DNA of 64,000 bases from positions 1 through 64,000 of the forward strand of contig JANTQF010000067.1 in the NCBI GenBank assembly GCA_032988165.1, in the 5' to 3' direction. A model generated the notes under the pieces. That model was not told the DNA's origin and ran no database searches. It saw only the letters and a program-made list of their open reading frames with translations. Position numbers and translations under genes: made by a program. Shown here piece after piece: positions 11,840 through 23,339 of the stretch (position 1 is the stretch's first letter; each line of letters opens with the position of its first letter). Source of the stretch: Emmonsiellopsis sp. PD_33 (Eukaryota; Ascomycota; Eurotiomycetes; Onygenales; Ajellomycetaceae).

Positions 11840-14271
11840 TTACCAGCGACGGTTGTTGCCAAGAGGAGCAGCGTTGGAAGCGGTGAAGCCTCCTCCATGG
11901 CCATGGCCGCCGCGGCCACGGCCACGACCGCCCCAGCGGTTGCCTCCGCCACCACCACCGTAGCGGACCATTTCGGCTAGGCGAGGGTCGATCTGCTGTT
12001 TGGATTCAGTGAGAATTCCAACCAAATCACGAGCCTGCTTAGCATCTGTTGGGAATAGTTAGTATCAATGTCCCAAGGCATCTGGAATGGGAATAGACTT
12101 ACTGTCAGTGGTGAACAAGGTGATCGCAGTTCCCTTGGCACCGGCACGACCTGTCCGGCCGATTCTGTGAACATAATCTTCCGAGTTGTTCGGATAGTCA
12201 TAGTTCAAAACATGAGTAATGTCGCGAACATCTTCAGACACACATTAATGTTAGCAAATACAGCGCACAACTGGGAAAGCAAATGGCCTGAGCCCTTTTC
12301 TCAGTCGTGTGAGACTTGATGCATCACTCTCTTCGGTAGATTTCGAAGATCGTCATTCTAAGTGTCCGTGGGCTGGAAATTAATCGTGGTCCTGGAATAA
12401 CCTTGGAAATGCAGCTTGAACAAGTTCAAAAAAAGAGACTCTGCCTCTCTACTTGAAAGAACTACAGAGTAGAGAGACATAATCAGAAGCACGGCATGCT
12501 ACACTGCAAGTAAGTCCAAGGTTCCCTCGGAAGGAGAACCAACGATAAAGCCGAAAAGCCGGGACAAACCATGTTTACCAACATGTTTTTAGAGAGCAAA
12601 AGCATTGGGTCACGGTCACACGACATCAATACGGGTGAGGGTTCAATGACAGTGTACTAGGGGGAAGGGAGGGGGAAGGGGTTGCAGATTCATCATACCA
12701 ATACCACGGGAAGCCACGTCGGTGGCAACCATGATGGGGCTTTTGCCAGTCTTGAATTCGTTCAAGACCCAATCACGTTCGTTTTGCTGCTTATCGCCGT
12801 GGATAGCTGTTGAGTAAATGTTAGTGGCTGTACAGATTTAAGAAAAGAGAAGGGTTGAACATACAAAGAGCAGGCCATCCATCCTGTCGCAGGAATCGCG
12901 TAATATCATCGGCAACACGCTTGGTTCCAGTGAAGATGAGAATCTTGGAGTTCTTGTCCTCCATAATGCGTTCCATATGTTTGGCCATGCGGTCACGCTT
13001 CTCAAACTCGGAAACGATTTCGACGATTTGGGTGATTCTGTGGTTAGCAGACAAATCCATGGAGCCAATGTTGGTCTGGATATAGTCGTGAAGGAAGTCC
13101 TGGGCCAACTGGCGAACTTCTTTGGGCCAGGTAGCCGACCACATGCAAGTTTGTCTGTCGGGACGAATCTGGGAAACGATCTTGCGGATCTGGGGTTCGA
13201 AACCCATGTCAAGCATGCGATCTGCTTCATCAAGAACAAGGTAAGTAACACGACGAAGGTTAGTCCGGCCGGCTTCCAGCATATCGATCAAACGGCCAGG
13301 GGTGGCAATGCAGACTTCGACACCACGGGTCAGGTCGCGGATCTGGGGACCCTTGGGGACACCACCGTACACGCAGGTGTTCCGAATACGGGATGACTTT
13401 CCGAATTTCGTGATTTCGGTTTGGATCTGAACTGCCAACTCGCGAGTGGGAGCAAGAACAAGCACGATGGGGCCATCTCCAGGAGCGAGAAGAGGCTGAG
13501 CGTTAATGTGAACAATAGCAGGCAAGCAGTATGTCAAGGTTTTTCCGGATCCAGTTTCGGCAATACCCACCACATCACGACCAGAGAGGGCCATGGGCCA
13601 GCCCTGAGACTGAATGGCAGTAGGGCGGGCGAACCCTTGGGCTTTGACCTCAGACATGACATATTGGGGGAAGCCAGCCTCATCGAAGGTCTCGACTGGG
13701 CGAGGCACGTTCTTGCCTTGGACAGAGATCTCATGCTCCTTGCGGAACGCATCAACCTCCTGCTGGGATCGGTTGGTGACGTTGGGGTCTTCCTTGTAAA
13801 ATGACTTTTCGAACTTGGGGAGGGTAGAGAGATCTATAAGCTTGGTCAGCATTCCATCGGATATCGCAAAGATAGTGCATAACTTACCCCAATCTTGAGT
13901 TTTCAGACCGGCGCCAAGGTTTGACATTCTGTCGCCGCCTCCGCCGTAGCCACCCTGTCCGCCTCCGTATCCGCCGCCGCCATAACCACCGCCTCCATAA
14001 CCGCCGCTGGACTGGCCAGAGTAGCCGTTGCTGCCGCCACCGTAACCACCGCCCCTGTAGTTTCATCACCGTTAGTCATAGCAAGAAAAGAGCAGAAGAT
14101 GAGCTGTCGAGAACAGTGATGAGGTTCTAAACAGGCTAGCTGAAAAGATGCGCGTCCCAAACAGTTGAGACATGCACCACCCCATCACAACAGCGCAGAT
14201 AAGAGTAGAATTGCTTTAGCTTACCTAGAGTAGTGGTCTCGCGAGGAACCGTAACCACCGCCGTAAGACAT
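11840..14271 (-). CDS. dbp2: DEAD-box RNA helicase Dbp2 (p68 family)
   Basis: ATP-dependent RNA helicase of the nucleus, involved in rRNA processing, mRNP assembly and nonsense-mediated decay in yeast. Six exons in transcription order: 14271-14225, 14054-13888, 13833-12865, 12806-12699, 12231-12103 and 12045-11840, giving 541 residues. A glycine/tyrosine-rich N-terminus starts MSYGGGYGSSRD. The Q motif precedes motif I AETGSGKT; then come PTRELA, TPGR, VLDEADRMLD, MWSATWPKEV, ATDVASRGID and HRIGRTGRAG. The tail is RGG-rich (WGGRGRGRGGHGHGGG). Exon 5 begins exactly within SRGID-VRDITHV, which fixes the splice. The intron before it is 467 bases, several times longer than its neighbours, and lies late in the gene as in yeast DBP2. 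A pyrimidine-rich leader and a CACGTG site lie upstream. Confidence 0.95.
12232..12698 (-). other. Unusually long DBP2 intron 4
   Basis: The 467-base intron starts GTATGATG and ends TCTGAAG, with a TGCTAAC branch-like site about 20 bases before the acceptor. It interrupts the helicase C-terminal domain between motifs V and VI (after SRGI). Yeast DBP2 also carries one large, late intron needed for autoregulation. I searched it by eye for C/D snoRNA boxes and found no acceptable C-D pair. Confidence 0.75.
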
Positions 14272-14837
14272 GATGTGTGTTTTTGAAAGGGAAGAAAGAA
14301 CTTTTTCGTTAAAACAGAGAGGATATGAAGGTCCTGCCGGGAAGTTGGCAAGGCTGTTCTTTTTTTAGCGGGTGTTTTCTTTGGATTCTATGTGCAAGAG
14401 ACAGAGAAACGACAGAAAAGAGAGAGAGTGAGGAGAGATGAGAGGATGGCGAGGAGAGAGAGGAAGAAGAAAAGAAGAGAAGACGTTGGGTTCTTTTGGC
14501 GGCTGAAGGCGCGGCGGAAAAAATCAAAACAGGAAGCGAGTGGCGGCTCGAAAAATTCCCGCCCGAAACGGCCTAGCGCCACGCCCCAGCCTAATCGGGG
14601 CTAGCTCGGCTTGGTAGAGTCCACGTGACCTGTTCTCGCCCCTTCAACGCCGCTTTAATGCCTGCTTATGTCACACGCATCGGACACAGTGCCGCTTTAT
14701 GAGCCCAACTTCAGCTTCAACCTATTATTATTTCCAAAACATCGACACCTTTACCAAGAACCGCCCATCCCAAATCAAATCTTAACATAAAAGTAATATA
14801 CAAGAGAATCAATCCCCTTCCGTCTCAAATCTCACCC
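14272..14837. other. DBP2 promoter and hydrolase 3' region
   Basis: This 566-base region lies upstream of DBP2 and downstream of the serine hydrolase stop. Read in the DBP2 direction, 14490-14397 is a pyrimidine-rich block, a common core-promoter/leader feature of strongly expressed filamentous-fungal genes. A CACGTG lies further upstream. Confidence 0.5.
14622..14627. promoter_or_regulatory. CACGTG site upstream of DBP2
   Basis: Perfect CACGTG followed by ACC, about 350 bases upstream of the DBP2 start codon. Candidate bHLH (Cbf1-type) binding site; motif match only. Confidence 0.35.
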
Positions 14838-16854
14838 TCACTTCCCCTCTTTCTTGAGCGTAATCTTCAACACCCGTGGCGAGATCCCAACAACCTCCCC
14901 ATTCTCCCCAATATCAAACGAAAACTCATCCAATCCCACGTTCCCATACGCCTTGCTATTAACCGTCAGCCAGTTTGTGCAGCTGGTCGTAAATGGCCCA
15001 CCAAGTCCTCCCTTCGGCCCAGAAGAAAGGGACTGCATGATAGCCCGGAACGATTGTTTCGAGCAGCCATCCTTCTCCCCATCACTGCTCAAGCCAGTCG
15101 GATACAGCCGAACATCCGGCACTTCCTCGGACTTCAGCATCTCTGCCAGCATCCCCAGCATATCCACAGACTCACTAACCCATTTCTTAACCTTCAGACC
15201 GGGCCCAGCATCGGTGTCGATGACAATGGTCGAGTTCACTTTCTTGTCTGCTGCGGCATAGGTTCCGCTGAAGCGTCGAGCAGCCTGCTCCTTAGCCGCC
15301 AGCTCCAGGGCGGGCACAATAGTTGTCGAGATAATGTCAGCAATCCCCGCGACGGCCGCGGTAGTGCCACTTCCTGCTGCCAGGATCGTGAACCCGACGT
15401 TGTGGTCCGGCAGGAGTCCCGTCATGGAGGAGTAAGCGCCAAGATCGCCGGATTTGGTGTAAAGCTCGACTCTCCTGAGGCCATCGAAGATGCTGTAGAT
15501 TTCCCAGGGCGCGCCGACCGAGTATTTGGAGTCGGAGGTATGGGAAGTCGGTTTCAGCCAGCTTCTTGTCTGCGCGGGGGAGAGGATGGCATTGTTGAGG
15601 ATTGCGCGCCCAACTGTTGTCATGTCCTTTGGTGAGGAGTAGAGGCCTCCGGCGCTGTTGTGGAGGTCAGCTTTGACAATTGAGGCGAAAGAAAGATTTC
15701 TTGACTTACGGAGTTTCGTCTCCAGCATCGATGGCCCAGAAGCTAGTCAATGGATCGCCAGGGATGACCCCGACCTTGTCATCTGGTTTGCTGAAGGAGG
15801 TGTCACTAAGCTTGAGAGGCTTGATCAAGTCCTCCGATAGCACCGACTCGTAGCTTTTACCGCTGATTTTCTCCACGACATAACCTAGGATCTGGAAGGC
15901 GGCGTTCGAGTAAATAGGGGTCGTCGATGTGGCGGCAGTGGGATGGGCCTTCAGCAGTCCGGAAAAGAATTCTTTCAAGGCGAACAGATCAGCAATCACT
16001 TCATACACTGAACTGAATTCTGAGGCGATTATTCCCGAAATGGCTATACGTACGATCTCGAGTACATGCTTCCGTCGCACCACACGGAACAGCTTCCTCC
16101 TTCGAAAGCTCCGGGAAGCCAACTTCAGTCAAGTCAACGTCCGAAAAGATAGTAATATCATTGAACCCATCTGCAACAGAAAGCGCTCAGTTAGCATGGC
16201 TCTCAGGGCCTATCAACCAAACCAGCGCCCCAAACAAGGGCGGAGGAGGGACAGGAAATCCTTACAATCCCTCACAAGCCCCGCGGCATGGCTCATCAAC
16301 TCTCCAACAGTCACATCCGCCCACCTCACAAAGTCCACAGCATCTTCTTCCTGCGTGGAATTCTCCGCCGCCTGTTTTAACTCAGGCACATACTCCCCGA
16401 CCGGCCGAAAATAAAAATCGGCATCCCCAGCCTCCTTCAACAACAACAAAGCAGTCCACAACTTGGACGCACTCCCGATTCGGAACACGGTATTCTCATC
16501 TACCTTCTTCACGCCTGCTTTTCCCTTTTCCAACACAGGGCTGGAGAAGTAGTATTCGAACAGCGTCTTGTCGTCCGGTTCGTCGGCGGAGAATATCTGC
16601 ACAGCGAAGGAGGTGGTGTTTGGGTCCAGCGGAGATGTGGGGCCATCTTTCTTGTCGCCTTTCTTCTTTTGTAGATGGGATATGTTGTCGAAGGAGGCCT
16701 TTAGGGAGTCGCTGGCTGCGTGCCAGGGTTCGCTTGTGGAGAGGTCTATGGTGTTCGGGTAGATGGGGCCGAGTAAGGGGCAGTACTGTTGGGCTGCGTG
16801 GGAGAGGGCGGCGAGGGAGAGGAGCAGGGTCGGGAGGGAGAGGAGGGGTGGCAT
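14838..16854 (-). CDS. Secreted beta-lactamase-like serine hydrolase
   Basis: Serine hydrolase of the class C beta-lactamase / penicillin-binding-protein fold. Four exons in transcription order: 16854-16266, 16170-16054, 15998-15710 and 15654-14838, giving 603 residues. The start MPPLLSLPTLLLSLAALSHA is a clear signal peptide, so the ATG at 16854 is preferred over one ten codons upstream. The nucleophile motif S-A-S-K sits at residues 128-131 (RIGSASKLWTA). The second motif is Y265-S-N267 (PIYSNAAFQILGYVVEKISG). A C-terminal extra domain follows, with KVNSTIVIDTDAGPGLKVKK and a short conserved end. Fungal members include esterases and transesterases, so antibiotic hydrolysis should not be assumed. 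Substrate is unknown. The acceptor of exon 3 was chosen for frame and continuity and is the least certain boundary. Confidence 0.85.
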
Positions 16855-18239
16855 GGTGATGTTCTTTTTTATGTATAACAACAAAAGGAAAAAGGGGGAA
16901 AGTTTTGAGTATCTTAAGATGGAAGCAGACTTGGCTGCTCCTACTGCTTCTTAATCATCAACCGCCTTCTCACCAGAGAGAGAATTGCTCAACTTTATAT
17001 ATTCCATCAGGCAAATTGCTCAGTGGTTCGAGGCCATTTGGGATATTGAAACGCCTACGAAGGGCCCAATCAGATCCACGGGAAATCATGGCGAAGTCGG
17101 CGCAGTATTCATATTTAGAATTTAAATGGAGTTGTTCATCATTGCCAGCCCCATTGCCCACTTTGGCCGTTGGTAAGGGGGAAATATATCGGAAGTATGG
17201 AGTCGATAGGGGTAAAAATAGAAGCGGTGGACGCTGATTGGCTGCGTCGTAGAAGCATAAACTTAGGGCTGGTTAGCGGCTGGGGCTTGACGGGTTACAA
17301 TTAAATATGGTTTGTTGGAGATATTTTATTTTGACCCCACTATGATTGGGAATATCGTTGGAGAGTTCATACTGTTCAGCATTTCGTTCTTCAAATAGAA
17401 ATAGAAATCTCATACTGATCCGTGGGCTAGGGACCTCTCGCTTGGCCGTCACTGGCCACATAGATCTCTCAACCCCCCCCCCCCCCTTTTTGCTCCTCCA
17501 ACAAACCATATAATTATATATACCCCCATTTCTCTCACTTCAGCGGTATCCAGCCCTTTGGTGCTATTTCCACCATGCGACGTTGCGCTAACATGGCAAG
17601 ACCCGAGCTTCCACGGCCTCTTGAAACCCCCTATCGTCCACTGCCCACTTTGATTTACCACGCGAAGTCTTGTCCACGGGACTGGAATATCGATTCCAGG
17701 ATCGCTTTCCTATTTAAAATTAATAGGGTGAGAATCAGCAAACTTATCTTGCCTTTCAAGAGGGATGGATACTCACCTTCGATAGTGTTGCACGTACACT
17801 CGCCCATCTCCCCCTCCTGCCTCCTGGATAATCCAGACTTACCTTACGGCCATATTTTAGAGTGACCTCCGGTTCAGATCCGGTGGGACAATTCATCCTC
17901 CAGGTGGCATGACGCAAGGCCCTTTAAAGATCTAGAGTTTTCAGACGAGGCTCTTGCTCCGGGTATCCAATCCCATCAAGTTGTGCACAGTACGTTTTTC
18001 TATCCCGGTGACAGAATATCAGAATTATCAAAAGGATTGCGGGCTGCTCTCGGTCTGGAAAAGGAGTTATTGTGTTATTATCAACTGGCTAACTGGTAAC
18101 TAGAAAAAGAGAAAATAGAATGGATGAATACGGGCAAAAGTTCGAGTGACGCCACATACATAGGCAGAACACGCAACGTTATCGGGGTATAAATTCTCAA
18201 GCCGAATCGGGGGGTAAATTCACGAAACATCCTCACATT
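16855..18239. other. Intergenic region upstream of serine hydrolase
   Basis: About 1.4 kb. It contains a run of 14 C at 17473-17486 and AT-rich stretches. A 96-codon ORF with a good start context begins at 17575 but has no recognisable family character. Nothing else was supported. Confidence 0.4.
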
Positions 18240-19879
18240 TCACGTTGATCCAAGTGGCTGGACTGTCTGAAAGAACCCCCCATCAGGACCCTTCCGCAAC
18301 AAAAAAACAAAATCACAAGTTGGATCCGGCGGCACCAACACGTCATAGATACGATGTTCCTCTTCCACGAATCGAAGTTCAACCGGAAGATGAGACACCG
18401 CTGCCTCTTCGACTTCTAGAGCAAGCTGAGCAACTGTGACGGATTTCTGAGCCTGCCACATCCCTTCATGCCTGCTATGCCCAAAGAGGAGATCGATAGC
18501 TTTCCGCCGAAGGATCGGATTCCGACATTTGCATGCGCTCCAGTATAACGCTGGAACAGCGCCCATCTCAAGAGAGAATGGCTCAGATGAACCCTCGCTC
18601 GGCCGCAACATTTCATCCACGTACGAAATTATTGCAGCAAAGTCGGCTTCGTAGTTATCGAATATCATCGTGCTTTTCGAGCAGCAGGTCAGCAGCCATG
18701 TCGCTGTCGTTCGGTGGTAGGTTCGCAGCAGGAGGGGTCCACGGGCATCACTTAGTTTGATGCGTCTTTCTGGCCTCTTCATCAGGTTGTCGAATGCAAC
18801 AGACCAGCCGTCAAATTCAATTTTGATATCTGCCTGCTGCTGCATGAACAGCGCAGTGCTGGGGTCCGGGTGGTGGATGGCAACTCTGATAAATCTTAGC
18901 GCCTTGTCCATTAGGACATCTAAACTATGCCTGGCGTCGGCAACGGTGGTAAATGTAAGTCCGTTACCCGTGTCATTCTCGGGGGCAAAGGGTGCCAACT
19001 GCCGGCCGAAAAGTGAGAGCTGGATGTTAAACCGAGACCACAAATGTGACAGCTCTTTCTCAATGTCTGCTGAGGTGACAGTGCGCTTGTTGGCACTCTG
19101 TTGATGAAACGGAGTTCCGTCCTGTGCAGGCCTGGAAAGAATCCGCAGCCCTGCTTCCATATGATCCATGGCCTGCTCATTGTTCCCCCTAAGCATTTCC
19201 AGACATGCAAATAGGCAGCACACGATAATCGTCAAATCAAGCGGCTGCTCCGGCTGCGATAGATATTCCAGCAGCGAACCAATAGCTTTGTTATACTGAT
19301 GTAGCGCAAACTTCTCATTCTCTTCGCTTGAAATATCCGTGGGCGGAAGCGCATGTAAAGAACCGCTGGCACGGAGATATTTCTCGTGGATCGCGCTAAT
19401 AGCAGTGACGGCATGCCTCACCGCGGCATTGGACTGGCTGAGCTGCGGCAGAAGATATTCCCACAATCCCGACTGGAAATACCCAGAAAATGCACCCGCA
19501 GTCCGGGAGGAGAACAATTCTACATAGTGCCGTTCAGTCCTTGTTCCGGGCCGCAGGACGATCCTATGATCAGCACTAGGGAGCGGGACCGGTGATGCAG
19601 AGCTGGTGTTTCGTAGCCTGTCGAATTGCTGCCGCTGTGATTTCTGATGTTCTTGTTTATTAACTGGCTGATAGCCATCGCACTTCCGCCCTGTACTCGT
19701 GCACTGGCGGCACTCGGGCTTTTCCTCGTCGCATTTGACATGCCGGATCCTGCGATGTTGATCAGCGAAACGGCCAAGGGAGGGGGTTGACCGCACAGCA
19801 AAGAGGCATACTTGCAAGTAGGACAGCCGGTTCTCACTCTGGGCGCGCTGGCTCTCTTCCGTTTGGCAGTGGTGGACAT
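18240..19879 (-). CDS. Zn2Cys6 fungal transcription factor
   Basis: Nuclear DNA-binding regulator of the Gal4 type. Two exons, 19879-19812 and 19749-18240, give 525 residues. The N-terminus MSTTAKRKRASAPRVRTG is basic. The zinc cluster is then built across the intron: C-P-T-C-K, then IRHVKCDEEKPEC and RQCTSTGRKC. This gives the spacing CX2CX6CX5CX2CX6C. The reading frame alone continues upstream of the second exon through a different start, but only the spliced form restores the first two cysteines. After a short linker (DGYQPVNKQEH) the rest is helical, consistent with the fungal-specific regulatory domain. Target genes are unknown. The neighbours (hydrolase downstream, thiamine enzyme upstream on the same strand) suggest no obvious shared pathway. 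Confidence 0.88.
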
Positions 19880-20548
19880 CTTCGATATCTAGATAGAGGC
19901 AGTGGATATCGCATCCTGTGAAGCGCGTGTGTGTGCGGCCTCCCATGGTGGGATGAGATAGTCGTTAACTTATATATTTAGCGCCGAATATTTAGTGAGC
20001 CCCAGCTCCCGCCAGAAGGATTCGGCCCCAGTCTTCAGCTCTTCGGCCCCCAACTTCATTAAAGTTTTGGCTTTATTGAGCCTGCGCTTAAAATAATAAA
20101 TCTTGGTTGTGGAAGGCTGAAATTTCCAAAATTATGGTGACTGGCATGGTAGGACTCGGATATTTTCCCTACATCAACCCTCCTCTTGGGCCAGATGACA
20201 ATAGAAATTAAAGTTAGGGAAAGATACTATATAAGAGATGCTGGTCGCTGGATTTAGCTGGATGAAACTCAATGACAATTAAGTTAGCTACCAGGATTAA
20301 AAAATAGAGGTGGCCAGATTCTACGTTTCAGCTTCTAGCTAGTAGGATGCTTCTTTGCCTTGTAGCAGCCCCATAGATGTCAATGGCCAATTGCCTAATT
20401 AGTAATACGCATTGATAGCAGGCAACTATCTCCGAGTTCTTCTGTATGCTGTAGTTACGCGATTGCAATCAGGAACGAAATCCCCCTCTATACAAGGCTG
20501 AAATGCCCACACCCAAGTCTCTTAACCCCTTTTTCTCATTCACCGCCT
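19880..20548. other. AT-rich intergenic region
   Basis: This 670-base stretch holds many TAGCTA/TTAAGT-type words and no ORF of note. It may be worn-down repeat DNA, but I cannot identify an element. Confidence 0.3.
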
Positions 20549-22902
20549 TCAGTCCCCCCTCAATCCCATATCCCAGAACCCAATTTCAAGCTCCGTGGCC
20601 CGAACGAAAATCTTAATCAGCTCCTCCATCCGACTGGGCGAGACGTCCCGCATCCTTGTTTCCAACAACTCTGTATGGCTCAGTCATCAGTAAGAGCAAA
20701 CAGATAAAAAAAAACTTTTGTTGAACTAGACGGAAAAAAAGAAAAATTCCTTACCGGAACCCTTTCGCACCGCTTCTGCATAATCGTCCGCAACATAGTT
20801 TTCAATCCACTTCCAGTACTTATTCCCCATCCGGACGGTGTTCTCGTCGCTGTGCAGCCGTTTGGCTATTTGTCCGTAGCCAATTAGACAGGGAGAAAGC
20901 GCGACTTGCAGCGCCAGCCAGTCCTCCGATTGGCCTACGTCGAGGATATATCTGCTGTAGGCGACACAGGCTGTATATGTGTAGTGGTGGTTGTTAGCAG
21001 TCGGGAGGTGCAGAGGTTCTTTCGTGGGCTGTGTGCTATATATACGGAGAACATTCTGGGTTGATGTGGTATGGTGATTGATGATGCACTTACCTTGACT
21101 CTCCTTGCAGTTTTCAATGTCCTCCTTAGATAGACCAAATGACGCACAGTAGTCTAGATGCAACTCCATTTCCCGCTGGATATGGAGGACGATCTGGGCA
21201 GACTGGATTGGATAGCATACAGTAAGCATGCTAAAAATAGACTGCTATAGCGGTACGTAATAAGGGAGAAACGCACCATAGCAATGCCCTCAATATCATT
21301 GTGTTTCGATGCGGCGAGTGCATTGCTCCGCGCAAAGTGTACCTGTTGATGAACCTCAGTAAATAACGCCATAAAGAGACGAGAATCCCCAAGGGAACCG
21401 AACAAATACGTACCAAATAATGATAATCCTGAATCAGATAATGCTTGAACTTCTCAACCGGCAGCTTCCCGCTCCCAAGCCCAGCCACAAACTCATGTCC
21501 CGTAAATGCTTCCCAGACAGGTTGCACATCCGGGCGATCCAGGACGTATTCGAGAAACCCACCTCTACAAAGTAGAATAATCCACATCGTTAGCCTCCAT
21601 TCCACTCGTCCTTCACACATATTAACCAAGCCTCCGGCACAATGGAAGGGAGGATAAACATACGGCGCAAAAGGCAACGAATACACCGAATGAAAATGAT
21701 TAATCGGCCCGCTCCCCTTGCCCATATCCACACTGGTCTTAATCCCAGCCTCCACAAACCTGCACGCCGCCCGCACAGCCCGGACAACGCTCATTCCACC
21801 CGCCAAATTCGCCGCAATCGCGGATGCGAGCGAGCAGCCGGTACCATGGGTATTCTTCGACGTCAGGAACGCATTTTCGAACAATGTTACTTCTTCCCCG
21901 TCGTACAAAACGTCAACCACTTTCGCTGCTTCTTGGTCGTTTGCTGGCTTTTGGAAGCTGGCTGTTAATGGCAAATGGCCGCCCTTTAGCAGAACATATT
22001 TTGAGCCGAGTTTGTGGATCTGCTTAGCTAGTTGGATGGCGTCTTCGAGGTTTTCTGGGTTCCGAGCTTGGTGCTCCGCTCCTGATTCTTGAAGTAGCAA
22101 GATGGCCTCGGGGATATTGGGTGTCAAGATGGTGGTCAAGGGGAGTAGCTTTGTGCGGAGAACTTGAACAGCTGTGGATGCGAGCAGTTCTGATCCGCTG
22201 GTGGATACCATAACCTGGCGAAAAGGAATATGTAAGAAGGTGACCATATATTAGAAAAGGGTGTGCCATGTATGGATGGGGCGGTAAAATTTACGGGATC
22301 AAGCACGACTACGGGCACCTTATGATGCTGGAGTGCCTCAGATATCATCTCTGCGGTTTCCGCAGATGCAAGCATGCCTTAAGATAGTAATTTAGACCTT
22401 GAATTAGAAAAATTGAACATGGAAGAAATGTAACGCACAGTTAATGGAGGGGGGAGGGGGATGCATTAAAAACAACAGGACCAAGCACCAGAAACCAAAA
22501 TGGCAAAACTCACCAAGCTTAACCACATCTGCTCCAACATCCTCCAGTCCCGCATCGATCTGCTTCCTCACAAATGCCGGCGGTACAACATGGACATCCT
22601 GGACGCCCAGGGTGTTCTGAGCCGTCAGCGCTGTTGTGGCTGTAAGTGCGTAACAGCCATGAGCTGCAAGGACGCGTTGGTCTGCTTCTAGTCCGCTAAT
22701 GGTATGGCATGCATGTAGGATTAGTTGTTGTTTTTGTATACACTTCTCTTATGTTCGTGGGAGCTGGGAGAGATGGCGGATGTTGGGGGGATAGTCTGGG
22801 ATTGGGAGGGGGTGTATGTTTAAACTCAGACAGCAGATAGGGAACGTACGCTCCGCCGGAGCTATCTGAGCCGGCAATTACGAGGACACGTTTTGGAAGC
22901 AT
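20549..22902 (-). CDS. thi20: THI20-type HMP/HMP-P kinase fused to TenA
   Basis: Bifunctional thiamine enzyme: an N-terminal ThiD kinase phosphorylates hydroxymethylpyrimidine and its monophosphate, and a C-terminal TenA/thiaminase II domain salvages pyrimidine. Nine exons in transcription order: 22902-22850, 22695-22514, 22377-22295, 22214-21664, 21564-21414, 21342-21277, 21202-21094, 20970-20755 and 20670-20549, giving 510 residues. ThiD signatures are MLPKRVLVIAGSDSSGGA, LTAQNTLGVQ, VLDPVMVSTSG, LTPNIPEA, LLKGGH and the anion-hole segment NTHGTGCSLASAIAANLA. TenA signatures are WEAFTGHEFV, YLIQDYHYL, REMELHLDYC and the conserved cysteine in ALSPCLIGYGQIA. The kinase plus TenA order is that of yeast Thi20/21/22. 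I searched the upstream region for a TPP riboswitch (CTGAGA and ACCTGA elements) and saw none. Confidence 0.93.
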
Positions 22903-23339
22903 GGTTTGGATGGTGATAGGGGGTGGGTGGGAGATTGAAGGGAGCGGGAGTCATTTATCGATAAATTGTTGTAACCAAACTTTATTTCTTGGACACCCCA
23001 CCAAGGATAATTAATCATCGAACCCGGGGAGTTTGAGATCAATATATACATGAATCGAACTCGACAACGAAAACCATACATTTGTTAGAAATTTATATAA
23101 GTACGATTAAATAAATGTGCTTTGCCTTAAAGAAATAAAAAACCCAACAATTGAATTATCTAAACGCCGTATACCCATCCAATCGTTAATTAAAAGCAGC
23201 TCTATGGAACCTGTCCTAGCACAGCAATTCCACTTATGCCGTCAATGCATCGCGACATGAAGAAAATAAAGACGAGGACACTTCAAGGAGAAACTAAAAA
23301 ACAAAACAGCAATCCAAAGTGAGAAAACCCACGATCCCA
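22903..23339. other. THI20 promoter and POL1 3' region
   Basis: This 437-base, AT-rich stretch separates two genes in the same direction. No ORF, tRNA or riboswitch was recognised. Confidence 0.4.

Noticed and set aside
12232..12698. snoRNA in DBP2 intron 4
   Set aside because: A perfect ATGATGA occurs, but at the 5' splice site itself, and no CTGA lies within a plausible distance.
17575..17865. 96-codon ORF with CCACCATG start
   Set aside because: No domain, signal or compositional support; overlaps AT-rich non-coding sequence.
18240..19946. Unspliced 568-codon reading of the Zn2Cys6 gene
   Set aside because: It lacks the first two zinc-cluster cysteines; the spliced start at 19879 restores them.
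14838..20000. Secondary-metabolite-like mini cluster (hydrolase, Zn2Cys6 factor)
   Set aside because: No backbone synthase, oxidase or transporter is near, and the flanking genes are housekeeping.
22903..23100. TPP riboswitch upstream of THI20
   Set aside because: A GGGGTG-like word is present, but the CTGAGA and ACCTGA/TAATACC-type elements are absent.
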